DNA from: an uncultured Bacteroidales bacterium | Lineage (GTDB): Bacteria; Bacteroidota; Bacteroidia; Bacteroidales; UBA932 | NCBI GenBank assembly: GCA_946406275.1 | Contig: CAMJJZ010000008.1 | Coordinates: 1 to 27,899 of the forward strand | DNA length: 27,899 nt | Direction of reading: 5' to 3' | Shown: in pieces, positions 1 through 7,963 of the stretch | Position numbering within the stretch: position 1 is the first letter of the stretch | Layout: each line of letters opens with the position of its first letter | Program-made: the position numbers and the translations under genes | Notes under the pieces: generated by a model | Databases searched by the model: none | Told to the model about the DNA's origin: nothing | Seen by the model: the letters and a program-made list of their open reading frames with translations, nothing else

Positions 1-56
1 ACGCCGCTGCAGACAAGATGACCACCATCTTCAAAAACGTTATAGCAAAGCTATAA
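1..56 (+). CDS. C-terminal tail of an unidentified + strand gene (partial)
   Basis: Reading in the third frame from base 3 gives an open frame of 17 residues ending IFKNVIAKL, with stop TAA at 54-56. The other two + frames give no better coding end here. The strong terminator 25 bases downstream and the convergent gene beyond it fit this being the real end of a gene that starts outside the window. Too little is visible to name the protein. A 7-base inverted repeat (40-46 with 50-56) covers the stop codon. Confidence 0.5.
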   Translation, partial: AAADKMTTIFKNVIAKL

Positions 57-80
57 TACTAATAATCAAACAATTAAACA

Positions 81-112
81 ATTGCACCCCGGTCAAATTG
101 CCGGGGTGCAAT
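81..112. terminator. Bidirectional intrinsic terminator between convergent genes
   Basis: A perfect 12-base stem (81-92 with 101-112) with an 8-base loop, GC-rich at its core, is flanked by A-rich sequence on the left and TTTAAA on the right. Each strand therefore shows a stem followed by a T-rich stretch. It lies between the convergent gene tail ending at 56 and the nucleotidase-type gene ending at 135, and would serve both. Confidence 0.85.
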
Positions 113-134
113 CATTTAAAATACTATCTATCAA

Positions 135-1862
135 TTACTTGCCATTGCTCGGAAAAAGCAGTTCCATGTCTGCGGCAATCTGTTTACGTGCTTTTTCAGG
201 GACAAACTGCCAGGAGCCAAGGATTGAACCGAAGGCATACGGATTCAGAGTGCCGTTTGCCATAAGGTAATCGTACAGGATGTTGCGGATTTCGGGGAGA
301 CGGGCAACTATGCGGGACCCGTCCTCTTCCACTCCGGCAGCGGCAAGAAGACCGCCGCCACCGTTGGCGCGGTAGCTGGTCATAGCAACGTTGTAGGTCT
401 TGTCAAGGCTGAAGGGAGAGCCGCCTGCCATTGATTTGATGATTATCCTGCTGCCAAAGGGTTTGGTGACATCCACGTCATAGTTGATGCCGGCGGCGGA
501 GTCAAAGTTGTAGGAAGTACCAACAAGGGACCATCTGCGTTCTCCCGTGCGGGGGTTGTCCCCGCTGCGGATCTTGAGCACGTGAGGATTGGGGGCACAG
601 ATCCAGCGGTCATACGATGCTTCCAGGTACCGGCGAACTTCCTCACCCGTCATTGTAATCACATACAGCTGATTCTCAAAGGGATAGATTGTAAAGAGGT
701 CGTTGAAAACCAGGGGGCCTGCCTTGACGGTTTTGTTAAACGTGAGAGGCGCAGCCATGGAAATGTCTGCAATGCCGCAGCTGAGGTTGAGCATGTGAAG
801 GACGTTGGTATAGGCGCTCTGGCCGGCATAGGACTCACGTGTGACTATATCGTCCGTAAGGACTCCCACGTCCTTGAGCGTGAATTCCTTAACCATTAAG
901 AACTCATTGCGGAAAGCTTCACGCATTGCGGGATCCGCATTCTCTGCCAAAACGGGAATCAAGTCAGTCTCAAAGGTCTTGGAAACCACTTTTCCGCCTT
1001 CTACCTTGAGGTGCATCTTGCCATGGCCAAGGAAGCGGCTGTGGCTGCCGGAGTTGATGAAGGCGCAGGTGTCGCGGGTCTCCACATAGGGCACGTGGTC
1101 ATGGGCGCAGAGCACGAAGTCCACTCCCTTTACCATATTGAACACGTCCATACCTTCCGCTTCCAGCACATTGCCCTGACCTTTGCCGGTGGCTGAATGC
1201 ATCGCAGCTATGACCACGTCCGGCTTTTCCTTGGCGCGGACGAAATCCACGTCCTTCTGGATAACATCTACAATGGGAAGGAAGTCCATTCCGGACCATA
1301 CGGATTCCCCAAGCCAGTCCTTAATGCTGGCGTTCTCGTATCCCAGCACGGCAACCTTGAGCCCTGCCTTCTTAAACACCTTATACAAAGGGAAATAAGA
1401 GCCCTTCCCGTCCGTACGGACCACGTTTCCGCCAAGGAAAGGCACGCCTTCCTTGTTGAGCTGGGCGGCCACGCGGTCATACACGCCGTGGCCGGTCTCA
1501 ATGTCATGGTTTCCTGCAATGACGGCGTCGTACTTCATGTAGCCCACAAGCCTGGGAAAGAGGTGCTCGGACGCCGTGTCTACATAATTGTAGTAGTATG
1601 CCGCATTGTCTCCCTGGAGGCAGTCCCCTACGTCAAGAAGCAATACGTTATTGGCACCGTCTGCCTGGCGCACGCTGTCCACATAGTGGTTGATGGCGAA
1701 CAGGGACTTCCTGACGCCGTTCCCAACGTATGTGGAATCGAACCATGTGCCGTGAACGTCGTTTGTGGAAAGGACTGTGAGGGTGTATTCTCCGTCACGG
1801 AGGGTTCTGGTGCAGGAAAGCGCTACCAGGAGCGTCAGAATAGCGATAACTGGCTTTCTCAT
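135..1862 (-). CDS. 5'-nucleotidase/UshA-type metallophosphoesterase lipoprotein
   Basis: A calcineurin-like phosphoesterase followed by a 5'-nucleotidase C-terminal domain, the layout of UshA/CpdB enzymes that hydrolyse nucleotides or 2',3'-cyclic nucleotides outside the cytoplasm. I chose the ATG at 1862 because it gives a clean lipoprotein signal (MRKPVIAILTLLVALSC, Cys17) and overlaps the upstream stop by four bases (ATGA). A longer frame from 1907 would place the signal internally. Metal-site motifs are visible: NDVHG near residue 34, GDCLQGDNA, GNHD, MHSATG and AHDHVP. The C-terminal half carries the TFNKTVKAGPL...NDLFTIYPFEN block and the late SYRANGGGG motif. Substrate cannot be read from sequence. 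It is the last gene of the rny-antiporter-nucleotidase run. Confidence 0.88.
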   Translation of the reverse strand: MRKPVIAILTLLVALSCTRTLRDGEYTLTVLSTNDVHGTWFDSTYVGNGVRKSLFAINHYVDSVRQADGANNVLLLDVGDCLQGDNAAYYYNYVDTASEHLFPRLVGYMKYDAVIAGNHDIETGHGVYDRVAAQLNKEGVPFLGGNVVRTDGKGSYFPLYKVFKKAGLKVAVLGYENASIKDWLGESVWSGMDFLPIVDVIQKDVDFVRAKEKPDVVIAAMHSATGKGQGNVLEAEGMDVFNMVKGVDFVLCAHDHVPYVETRDTCAFINSGSHSRFLGHGKMHLKVEGGKVVSKTFETDLIPVLAENADPAMREAFRNEFLMVKEFTLKDVGVLTDDIVTRESYAGQSAYTNVLHMLNLSCGIADISMAAPLTFNKTVKAGPLVFNDLFTIYPFENQLYVITMTGEEVRRYLEASYDRWICAPNPHVLKIRSGDNPRTGERRWSLVGTSYNFDSAAGINYDVDVTKPFGSRIIIKSMAGGSPFSLDKTYNVAMTSYRANGGGGLLAAAGVEEDGSRIVARLPEIRNILYDYLMANGTLNPYAFGSILGSWQFVPEKARKQIAADMELLFPSNGK

Positions 1863-4108
1863 ATGGTCATTATTGCGTCGATGTCTTTGTGCTCGCCTAC
1901 AATCCATACGGTGTCTCCCGCCTCGAATACGGCAGTGGGGTTGGGCTGGTGAAGGGTGCCGTCGGCTTTCTCAACTCCGACCACAAGGCAATGCCACTGG
2001 GCACGGATGCCGCTTTCCTTGAGGTTCTTTCCAACGAATGGAGACTGCTCCCCTATGGGCAGACGCCTCAGGATCATTTCCTGGTCCTGAAGGTTTTCCG
2101 GAATGGAGAAATCAACAGCCCTAAGGGCAGCTCCGAATGATTCAACTCCGGAATCCGAACCCACAACCGTGATGCGGTCATGCGGATATAGGCGCTCGTG
2201 TGCTTCCGGAATGTTTATCCGCCTTGAGCCCCTAAGTATGGACACCACATGCACCCCGAAATTCTTGCCTAGATTGAGCTGCCGGAGTTCCTTACCCACC
2301 CATTCCGATTCCTGAGGGATATCGAAATCGGCAAGGTGGATATCCTTGTCCATAAGGTCAGCGGCGTATTCCGGCTTCTTCTCTCCCAGATATTCCTCAC
2401 GCATCTCACGGGAGCGGAGATTGGTCATGAATGTCTCTTCTATGCGCCTGGAGGAGCGTTTTGTCCAGCGGTTGAACAGCATGAAGCCCACAATAGCAAG
2501 GGCTATTACAAAGATGAGGAGGACCGAAATATGGAACAGCCTTGCCAGTACGTAGAAGATGAAGCCTATGGCTATCACGTAACGCAGTACGACGCCTGCA
2601 ACCAGAGGAGCGCGGTTTGCACGGTCCCTCTCCCAAAGCTCATGGAATCTCTCGGAGCGGTTGTCCTTGACGATGATGGCCCTGAGGAAGGGCGACAATA
2701 CGGCAAGGATAATCACAGCTGTTACTACCCTGCCCCAAACCCCGGGAATCCATTCCTGTGCAAATGGATAAAGGAGGCTAAATCCCAGCAGGCAGATTGC
2801 CACGGAGACAATTCCATTGAGGGCAATGCTCTTGGCAATCCCGCCAAGGTACTGTTTCCAGGCGCTGTCCTTTTCCGCGGTGGGCTCCGCCGCCTCGGCA
2901 TATCCGTCCATAAAGTCCTTGGCCTTCTGCGGGAGGGCCTTATAAACCAGATTATATGCCGGTTCCGCCAGCCTAATCATATATGGCGTAAGGAATATCG
3001 TGATTACCGATACCGCCACCACAATGGGGTACAGGAAGTCTCCGGTGACTCCAAGGGCAACGCCAAGGGATGCGATGATGAACGCGAACTCACCAATCTG
3101 GGTAAGGGAGAAACCGCACTGGAGTGCAGTACGGAGCCTCTGGCCGGAAAGCAGCACACCAAGTGTTGCGAACGTTGCCTGGCCGATGATGACGGTGAGT
3201 GTAATGATGAGGATGGGAAGCCAGTACTTGCCTATGAGCGCCGGATCCACCATCATGCCCACTGACACGAAGAAAATGGCACCGAACAGGTCCTTGACCG
3301 GTTTTACCAGGCGTTCTATATGCTCCGCCTCAAGCGTTTCCGCCAGGATGGAGCCCATGATGAAGGCGCCGAATGCTGCGGAGAAGCCGGTCTTGGCGGC
3401 AATCACCACCATCATGAAACAAAGGCCCAGGGACACTACCAGAAGGGTCTCGTCGCTGAGGAGTTTCTTTGTCTTGCGAAGGATGAGCGGTATAAGGTAG
3501 ATGCCCATCACGAGCCACAGGACCAGGTAGAAAATGAGTTTGAAGATGCTTCCGACCAATGCTCCGCCCTCGAAAGTGGATGACACGGAAATTGTGGACA
3601 GCACCACCATCAGAACCACCGCCAGAATGTCTTCCAGTATAAGGATGGACATGACCAGCCCGGCAAACTTCTTCTTTGCAAGGCCAAGGTCCTCGAATGC
3701 CTTATAGATGATAGTGGTGGAAGACATGGAAATCATGCCTCCCAGGAAAAGGGCGTCCATCTTGCTCCATCCAAAGGCCGAACCCACGGTGAAGCCCAGG
3801 AAAATCATCCCGAAGATGATGGTGAGCGCGGCTATTATGGCCGGGCCGCCAACCTTCACGATCTTCTTGAAACTGAATTCCAGACCCAGGGCGAACAGCA
3901 GGAAGATTACGCCTATGTCCGACCACACATGGATGCTGGCGGTGTCAATTACCGACGGCGTGAGGGCAAAGTGCGGACTGGCAATGAAGCCTGCCACAAT
4001 ATATCCCAGCACAAGAGGTTGACCCAGCCTCTTGAAAATGAGCGTCATTACACCTGCGCAGATGAGAATCAGCGCAAGGTCTGCAATGAGCGGGGCAAGT
4101 TCTCCCAT
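1859..4108 (-). CDS. Kef/CPA2-family cation:proton antiporter with two RCK_C domains
   Basis: A 749-residue membrane protein. Residues about 5-385 form a Na_H_Exchanger (CPA2) transport domain with the family-typical GLEFSF, SSTTIIYKA and LILEDILAVVLM stretches. A second hydrophobic block with about four segments follows (roughly 427-545). The soluble tail has two RCK_C (TrkA_C) modules, about 591-664 and 677-749, each ending in a VVG or IVG strand. No Rossmann-type RCK_N domain is present, so gating by NAD(H) as in classical KefC is not suggested. It probably exchanges K+ or Na+ for protons across the inner membrane. The start abuts the rny stop (TAA then ATG with no gap) and its end overlaps the nucleotidase start, indicating coupled translation. 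Confidence 0.88.
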   Translation of the reverse strand: MGELAPLIADLALILICAGVMTLIFKRLGQPLVLGYIVAGFIASPHFALTPSVIDTASIHVWSDIGVIFLLFALGLEFSFKKIVKVGGPAIIAALTIIFGMIFLGFTVGSAFGWSKMDALFLGGMISMSSTTIIYKAFEDLGLAKKKFAGLVMSILILEDILAVVLMVVLSTISVSSTFEGGALVGSIFKLIFYLVLWLVMGIYLIPLILRKTKKLLSDETLLVVSLGLCFMMVVIAAKTGFSAAFGAFIMGSILAETLEAEHIERLVKPVKDLFGAIFFVSVGMMVDPALIGKYWLPILIITLTVIIGQATFATLGVLLSGQRLRTALQCGFSLTQIGEFAFIIASLGVALGVTGDFLYPIVVAVSVITIFLTPYMIRLAEPAYNLVYKALPQKAKDFMDGYAEAAEPTAEKDSAWKQYLGGIAKSIALNGIVSVAICLLGFSLLYPFAQEWIPGVWGRVVTAVIILAVLSPFLRAIIVKDNRSERFHELWERDRANRAPLVAGVVLRYVIAIGFIFYVLARLFHISVLLIFVIALAIVGFMLFNRWTKRSSRRIEETFMTNLRSREMREEYLGEKKPEYAADLMDKDIHLADFDIPQESEWVGKELRQLNLGKNFGVHVVSILRGSRRINIPEAHERLYPHDRITVVGSDSGVESFGAALRAVDFSIPENLQDQEMILRRLPIGEQSPFVGKNLKESGIRAQWHCLVVGVEKADGTLHQPNPTAVFEAGDTVWIVGEHKDIDAIMTI

Positions 4109-5650
4109 TTACTTGGCGTATGCTACGGAACGGGTTTCCCTGATGACGGTAATCTTGACCTGGCCGGGATATGTCATCTCGTCCTGGATACGTTTGGCGA
4201 TTTCTGCGGAGAGGAGCTCTGCATCGTGGTCCGAAACCTGCTCTGCGCCAACTATGACGCGGAGCTCACGGCCGGCCTGGATGGCGTAGGACTTGGTTAC
4301 GCCGGGATATGCGGCTGCAAGGTTCTCCATGCCGCGGAGGCGCTTGATGTAGCTTTCGATGACCTCACGGCGGGCACCGGGACGTGCGCCGGAAATGGCA
4401 TCGCCAACCAGCACCAGGGGCGCGTAGAGCGAGGTCATCTCAATTTCCTCATGGTGGGCACCGATGGCGTTGCAGATTTCAGGCTTTTCCTTGTACTGCT
4501 CTGCCAGCTTCATACCCAGGAGGGCGTGAGGGAGATCCGGATCTTCTTCCGAGACCTTACCGATATCGTGCAGGAGACCTGCCCTCTTGGCAATCTTGGG
4601 ATTGAGGCCAAGCTCAGATGCCAGGATGGCACTTATGTTTGCAACCTCGCGGGAGTGCTGCAGGAGGTTCTGGCCATAGGAGGAACGGTATTTCATGCGG
4701 CCTATGAGGCGTACGAGCTCCATGGAAAGACCGTGGATGCCAAGGTCTATGCAGGTGCGTTTTCCGGTTTCCAGGATTTCCTCTTCCAGCTGCTTCTGAA
4801 CCTTTGTTACCACCTCTTCGATGCGGGCGGGGTGGATACGGCCGTCTATGACCAGCTGGTGAAGGGCCAGGCGGGCCACTTCCCTACGCACGGGATCGAA
4901 GGCGCTAAGGAGGATGGCGTCAGGGGTATCGTCAACCACGATTTCCACGCCTGTAGCGGCCTCCAGGGCACGGATGTTACGGCCCTCACGGCCAATGATG
5001 CGGCCTTTTATCTCATCGTTCTCAATGGGGAACGTTGTGACGGCGTTTTCAATGGCGGTTTCCGTTGCAGTGCGCTGGATGGTGTTTATGACGATGCGCT
5101 TTGCTTCCTTGGCGGCATTGAGACGGGCGTCGTCGATGGCGTCGTTGATATATGCCTGGGCTTCCGTACGGGCCTCCGCCTTCATGGATTCCACCAACTG
5201 GGCCTTGGCCTCCTGGGCGCTCATGCCGGCTATGGACTCTATCTGGTGGATGGCCTTGTCACGAAGCTCCTGATACTCCTGCTCTTTCCCCTGAAGCTGC
5301 TCCTCGCGTGCCCTGAGCTGGTTTCTCTGGTTGTCCAGGTCATGTGAGCGGCGGTCCGCCTCTCCAAGCTTCTGGTTAAGGGTGTTCTCCTTCTGCTTAA
5401 TGCGGTTTTCCGCATCCCTGATGCGGGCGTTGCTTTCGTTTACGGCCTTTTCGTGTTCACTGCGCAGTGACAGGTACTTCTCTTTGGCCTGAAGGATGCG
5501 TTCGTTCTTTATCTTTTCGCCTTCTATTTCCGCTTTTTCCAGAATTTCGTCCCTTTTGCCTTTGAGGATGGCACGGCGGATGGCTATGTAGAGGCCAAGG
5601 GCAAGCACTGCTCCGGCCACGAATCCGATTACTAGACTTAAAATATCCAT
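4109..5650 (-). CDS. rny: Ribonuclease Y
   Basis: A 513-residue endoribonuclease that starts mRNA decay at the inner membrane. The order of parts is diagnostic: one N-terminal membrane helix (about 3-24), a long charged coiled coil (about 30-190), a KH domain with [10 protein letters not shown] at 216-225, and an HD domain with QHSREV (His332) and LLHDIGK (His361-Asp362), followed by AHHEE and GARPGARRE. Length matches the family (about 500-520). The ATG at 5650 is preceded by an alternating TA tract and not by a Shine-Dalgarno sequence. Upstream lies the 6S-like RNA and zapA; downstream the antiporter follows without a gap. Confidence 0.97.
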   Translation of the reverse strand: MDILSLVIGFVAGAVLALGLYIAIRRAILKGKRDEILEKAEIEGEKIKNERILQAKEKYLSLRSEHEKAVNESNARIRDAENRIKQKENTLNQKLGEADRRSHDLDNQRNQLRAREEQLQGKEQEYQELRDKAIHQIESIAGMSAQEAKAQLVESMKAEARTEAQAYINDAIDDARLNAAKEAKRIVINTIQRTATETAIENAVTTFPIENDEIKGRIIGREGRNIRALEAATGVEIVVDDTPDAILLSAFDPVRREVARLALHQLVIDGRIHPARIEEVVTKVQKQLEEEILETGKRTCIDLGIHGLSMELVRLIGRMKYRSSYGQNLLQHSREVANISAILASELGLNPKIAKRAGLLHDIGKVSEEDPDLPHALLGMKLAEQYKEKPEICNAIGAHHEEIEMTSLYAPLVLVGDAISGARPGARREVIESYIKRLRGMENLAAAYPGVTKSYAIQAGRELRVIVGAEQVSDHDAELLSAEIAKRIQDEMTYPGQVKITVIRETRSVAYAK

Positions 5651-5686
5651 TATATATATATAGTTTTAGTATGTCCTAAATACAAA

Positions 5687-5720
5687 TGAGGCAGCTCTCC
5701 CCTCAGGGAAAACTGTCTCA
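5687..5720 (-). terminator. Stem-loop downstream of the 6S-like RNA, likely terminator
   Basis: A long imperfect hairpin of about 15 pairs with one A-C mismatch and some G-U pairs, tip CCCTGAGGGG. On the minus strand it is followed by TTTGTATTT. It lies between the 6S-like RNA and rny and could end transcription from the zapA unit or act as a second terminator. The T tract is interrupted, so efficiency is uncertain. Confidence 0.5.
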
Positions 5721-5721
5721 T

Positions 5722-5883
5722 AAAAGAAAAGCCGTCACCGTCCAGACAGAAATCTTATTCCTCATAAGATTTGGGTTCCGGCAGATTCTGGTATCCCGCT
5801 GCGGGGCGGGCCCGCCATCCACTGCCTGAGTCAACCCGGTGCGCTAAAAGTGTTGATTTCAGCATTCGATGGTTGACGGCTTT
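5722..5883 (-). ncRNA. ssrS: Probable 6S RNA
   Basis: The minus-strand transcript of this gap folds like 6S RNA. A 10-base closing stem joins the 5' end (AAAGCCGTCA, starting inside the zapA stop codon) to the 3' end (TGACGGCTTT). Inside is a large AU-rich bubble whose 3' strand carries its own hairpin (AAATCTTAT with ATAAGATTT). A GC-rich terminal arm follows (GGGTT with AACCC, GGCAG with CTGCC, then GGCGGGCCCGCC). The 3' closing strand runs into TTTTCTTTT, as at an intrinsic terminator. Placement next to zapA matches the conserved zapA-6S neighbourhood of many bacteria. 6S RNA binds housekeeping RNA polymerase as a promoter mimic. Assignment rests on hand folding and context, not on a covariance-model score; ends are approximate. 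Confidence 0.62.
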
Positions 5884-6166
5884 ATTTCAGGTCCTGAATA
5901 TACTTTTCCAAATCCCTTTCCAGGGCGTTTTCTCCATCTTTCAAGGCTTCTATATCTTTCTGGAGGCCTATACGTATGGCTGTTTCGCTGAGCGCCACCA
6001 TGGAGAGTATGTCTGCGACCGAATGGCCGGGATGACTCTTGGTGTATGCAGAGAAACGGCTGTTAATTGCTTCAGCAGCAAGACGATATTGCTGTTCCTG
6101 CTCTTCTGAGGCTACCGTAAGGTTGTACGTGTGGCCGGCTATTCTCAAACTGATCTTCTGTGCCAT
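5882..6166 (-). CDS. zapA: Cell division protein ZapA
   Basis: A 94-residue protein that bundles FtsZ filaments at the division ring. The N-terminal half, starting MAQKISLRIAG and continuing HTYNLTVASEEQEQQYRLAA, is the ZapA globular domain, followed by VADILSMVALSETAIRIG and a C-terminal coiled coil. I chose the ATG at 6166 over the one at 6193 because it begins the conserved domain, follows a GAGGA stretch and overlaps the upstream stop by one base (TGATG). It is coupled to the coiled-coil gene before it and followed at once by the 6S-like RNA. Confidence 0.9.
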   Translation of the reverse strand: MAQKISLRIAGHTYNLTVASEEQEQQYRLAAEAINSRFSAYTKSHPGHSVADILSMVALSETAIRIGLQKDIEALKDGENALERDLEKYIQDLK

Positions 6167-6438
6167 CACGATTCCTCCAACAGGGAGATGCATCTATTTA
6201 TCTCCCTTATAAGTTTATCCACCCTTTCCTTGGCAGCGGCGGGGTCCGATGCCGTGGAGAAAGCGTCTGCGAGATATCGGGCTTCAATCCCGGACTCGAG
6301 TTCTTTAATGTGTTCCCTGAGGTTCTTACCGGTTTCCTCGCTTGTATGTAACTCCTGGCGAAGCCTTTCATTCTCCGCCTTCTCAGCCTCATACAGGGCG
6401 ATCAGCTTTTCAATATGCTTGCGAATATCTTCCAGCAT
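6166..6438 (-). CDS. Small coiled-coil protein, ZapB-like
   Basis: 90 residues, strongly charged and helical. Residues about 1-55 form a coiled coil with leucine/isoleucine heptads, and a second helix (about 68-90) contains KLIREINRCISLL. No enzyme motif or membrane segment is present. It lies directly upstream of zapA with a one-base overlap, so the two are probably made in fixed ratio. A role with ZapA at the division ring is inferred from context and shape; it is not proven to be ZapB homologous. The ATG at 6438 lies about 17 bases after the predicted transcription start. Confidence 0.75.
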   Translation of the reverse strand: MLEDIRKHIEKLIALYEAEKAENERLRQELHTSEETGKNLREHIKELESGIEARYLADAFSTASDPAAAKERVDKLIREINRCISLLEES

Positions 6439-6461
6439 GGCCGGTCAGTGCCTATTCCTTG

Positions 6462-6469
6462 CAAATATA
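6462..6469 (-). promoter_or_regulatory. Bacteroidetes-type -7 promoter box for the zapB-like/zapA unit
   Basis: The minus strand reads TATATTTG, a perfect match to the Bacteroidetes TAnnTTTG box, ending 23 bases before the ATG at 6438. A run of eight T residues precedes it. No clear -33 TTTG element is seen at the usual distance. Confidence 0.6.
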
Positions 6470-6485
6470 ATAAAAAAAATCTCTA

Positions 6486-7811
6486 TTATCTACGGAAACC
6501 CTTCATTTGTTGCATAAGATTTCCGGTCATTGCCGTCTTCATGACCTTGCGGGTGCCTTCAAACTGCTTGAGGAGGCGGTTAACCTCTACCAGAGTGGTG
6601 CCTGAGCCGTCCGCAATCCTCTTGCGGCGGGAGCCGTTTATCACCTCCGGATGCTCCCTTTCATAGGGAGTCATGGAGAGGATCATGGCCTCCGTGGCCT
6701 TGAAGGCGGAGTCGTTGTCTATGTCTACATCCTTGATGGCCTTGCCCACGCCGGGGATCATGCCCGCCAGGTCCTTGATGTTTCCCATCTTCTTCACCTG
6801 CTGGATCTGGTCGTAGAAATCCTGGAAGGTGAATTTGTCTTTTGAGAGCTTCTTGCGGAGTTCCCGGGCCTGTTTCTCATCGAACTGTTCCTGGGCCTTT
6901 TCCACCAGGGAAACCACGTCTCCCATGCCCAGGATGCGGTCAGCTATCCTTTCCGGATGGAACACGTCCAGAGCCTCCATCTTTTCTCCCGTGGAGACAA
7001 ACTTGATGGGTTTCCCCACAACGGCCTTGATGGAAAGGGCGGCACCGCCCCTGGTGTCACCGTCCATCTTGGTAAGTACCACGCCGTCAAAGTCCAGGTA
7101 GTCGTTGAAGGTCTTTGCCGTCTCAACTGCATCCTGACCGGTCATGGCATCCACCACAAACAGCGTTTCCGTGGGATTCACTGCCTTGTGGAGGGCCGAA
7201 ATCTCGTCCATGAGCTCCTGGTCCACGGCAAGGCGGCCGGCGGTATCTATAATCACCACGCTGATGCCCTCTGCCTTTGCCTTTTTGATGGCTTCGGTTG
7301 CAATCTTCACGGGGTCTTTCTCACCTTCGATGGTGAAAACCGGCACCTGGATGCCTTCTCCAAGGACCTTCAACTGGTCTATAGCAGCAGGACGGAAAGT
7401 GTCGCAGGCGGCCAGGAGCACCTTCATTCCCCTCTTGGACTTAAGGTGCAGGGCAAGTTTGCCGGAGAAAGTGGTTTTACCGGAACCGTTGAGACCGGCA
7501 ACGAGGACGATGCCGGGGTTGCCCTTGACGTTTATGTCCGTAGCGCCGCCGCCCATGAACTCCGCAAGCTCGTCGTGCATGATCTTGACCATCATCTGCT
7601 GAGGCTTCACGGCTGTGAGTACGCCGGTGCCTATGGCCTTGTCCTTGACGGTGTTGCAGAAGTCCTTAGCCACCTTGTAGCTTACGTCTGCGTCCAGAAG
7701 GGCTTTGCGGATGTCCTTAAGGGTTTCCGCTACGTTGATCTCGGTGATTTTACCTTCACCTTTCAGTATCTTGAAAGACCGCTCCAGTCTCTCGCTCAGA
7801 TTCTCGAACAT
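6486..7811 (-). CDS. ffh: Signal recognition particle GTPase Ffh
   Basis: A 441-residue SRP54 protein that binds signal sequences of nascent membrane proteins with the SRP RNA and docks on FtsY. It has an N domain (about 1-90), a GTPase G domain with GLNGSGKT (106-113), DTFRPAA (137-143), DTAGRL (189-194) and TKMD (247-250), and a methionine-rich M domain (about 325-441) with MIPGVGK and a C-terminal MKTAMTGNLMQQMKGF. Length is normal. The ATG at 7811 sits at the end of an ATATATAT tract. The downstream zapB-like unit has its own promoter 20-odd bases after this stop. Confidence 0.97.
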   Translation of the reverse strand: MFENLSERLERSFKILKGEGKITEINVAETLKDIRKALLDADVSYKVAKDFCNTVKDKAIGTGVLTAVKPQQMMVKIMHDELAEFMGGGATDINVKGNPGIVLVAGLNGSGKTTFSGKLALHLKSKRGMKVLLAACDTFRPAAIDQLKVLGEGIQVPVFTIEGEKDPVKIATEAIKKAKAEGISVVIIDTAGRLAVDQELMDEISALHKAVNPTETLFVVDAMTGQDAVETAKTFNDYLDFDGVVLTKMDGDTRGGAALSIKAVVGKPIKFVSTGEKMEALDVFHPERIADRILGMGDVVSLVEKAQEQFDEKQARELRKKLSKDKFTFQDFYDQIQQVKKMGNIKDLAGMIPGVGKAIKDVDIDNDSAFKATEAMILSMTPYEREHPEVINGSRRKRIADGSGTTLVEVNRLLKQFEGTRKVMKTAMTGNLMQQMKGFRR

Positions 7812-7834
7812 ATATATATTCCTTTATGGGATTG

Positions 7835-7842
7835 CAAATATA
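7835..7842 (-). promoter_or_regulatory. -7 promoter box for ffh
   Basis: The minus strand reads TATATTTG, 24 bases before the ffh start codon, matching TAnnTTTG exactly. A -33 element is not evident. Confidence 0.6.
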
Positions 7843-7939
7843 CGGAAAAAATCGCAGTGGGCGGTGTAGTATCACAATCTGAATAAGAAAAAAAGCGCTG
7901 GTTTATACGTTTCTTACGATTTTTCACGGAGAGGCTCCC

Positions 7940-7947
7940 GAACTTTG
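7940..7947 (+). promoter_or_regulatory. Weak -7 box upstream of the DUF4493-type lipoprotein
   Basis: GAACTTTG keeps the TTTG half and the A of TAnnTTTG but lacks the first T. It lies 16 bases before the ATG at 7964, a typical distance here. Low certainty. Confidence 0.35.
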
Positions 7948-7963
7948 CAAAAACGCTTGAACC

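Noticed and set aside
40..56. 7-base inverted repeat around the first stop codon
   Set aside because: AT-rich and short, no T tract right after it; the stronger 12-base stem at 81-112 explains termination.
2336..3265. + strand open frame of 309 residues
   Set aside because: Antisense to the antiporter; hydrophilic, Cys/His-rich translation typical of a shadow frame.
3929..5347. Long + strand open frame of 472 residues
   Set aside because: Antisense to rny and the antiporter start; both real genes have full family motifs, while this frame shows none and is cysteine-rich in a random way.
5655..5686. TTTG plus TATATATA as an rny promoter
   Set aside because: Spacing of 20 bases fits, but the second element matches TAnnTTTG poorly and is part of a plain TA tract; not strong enough to list.
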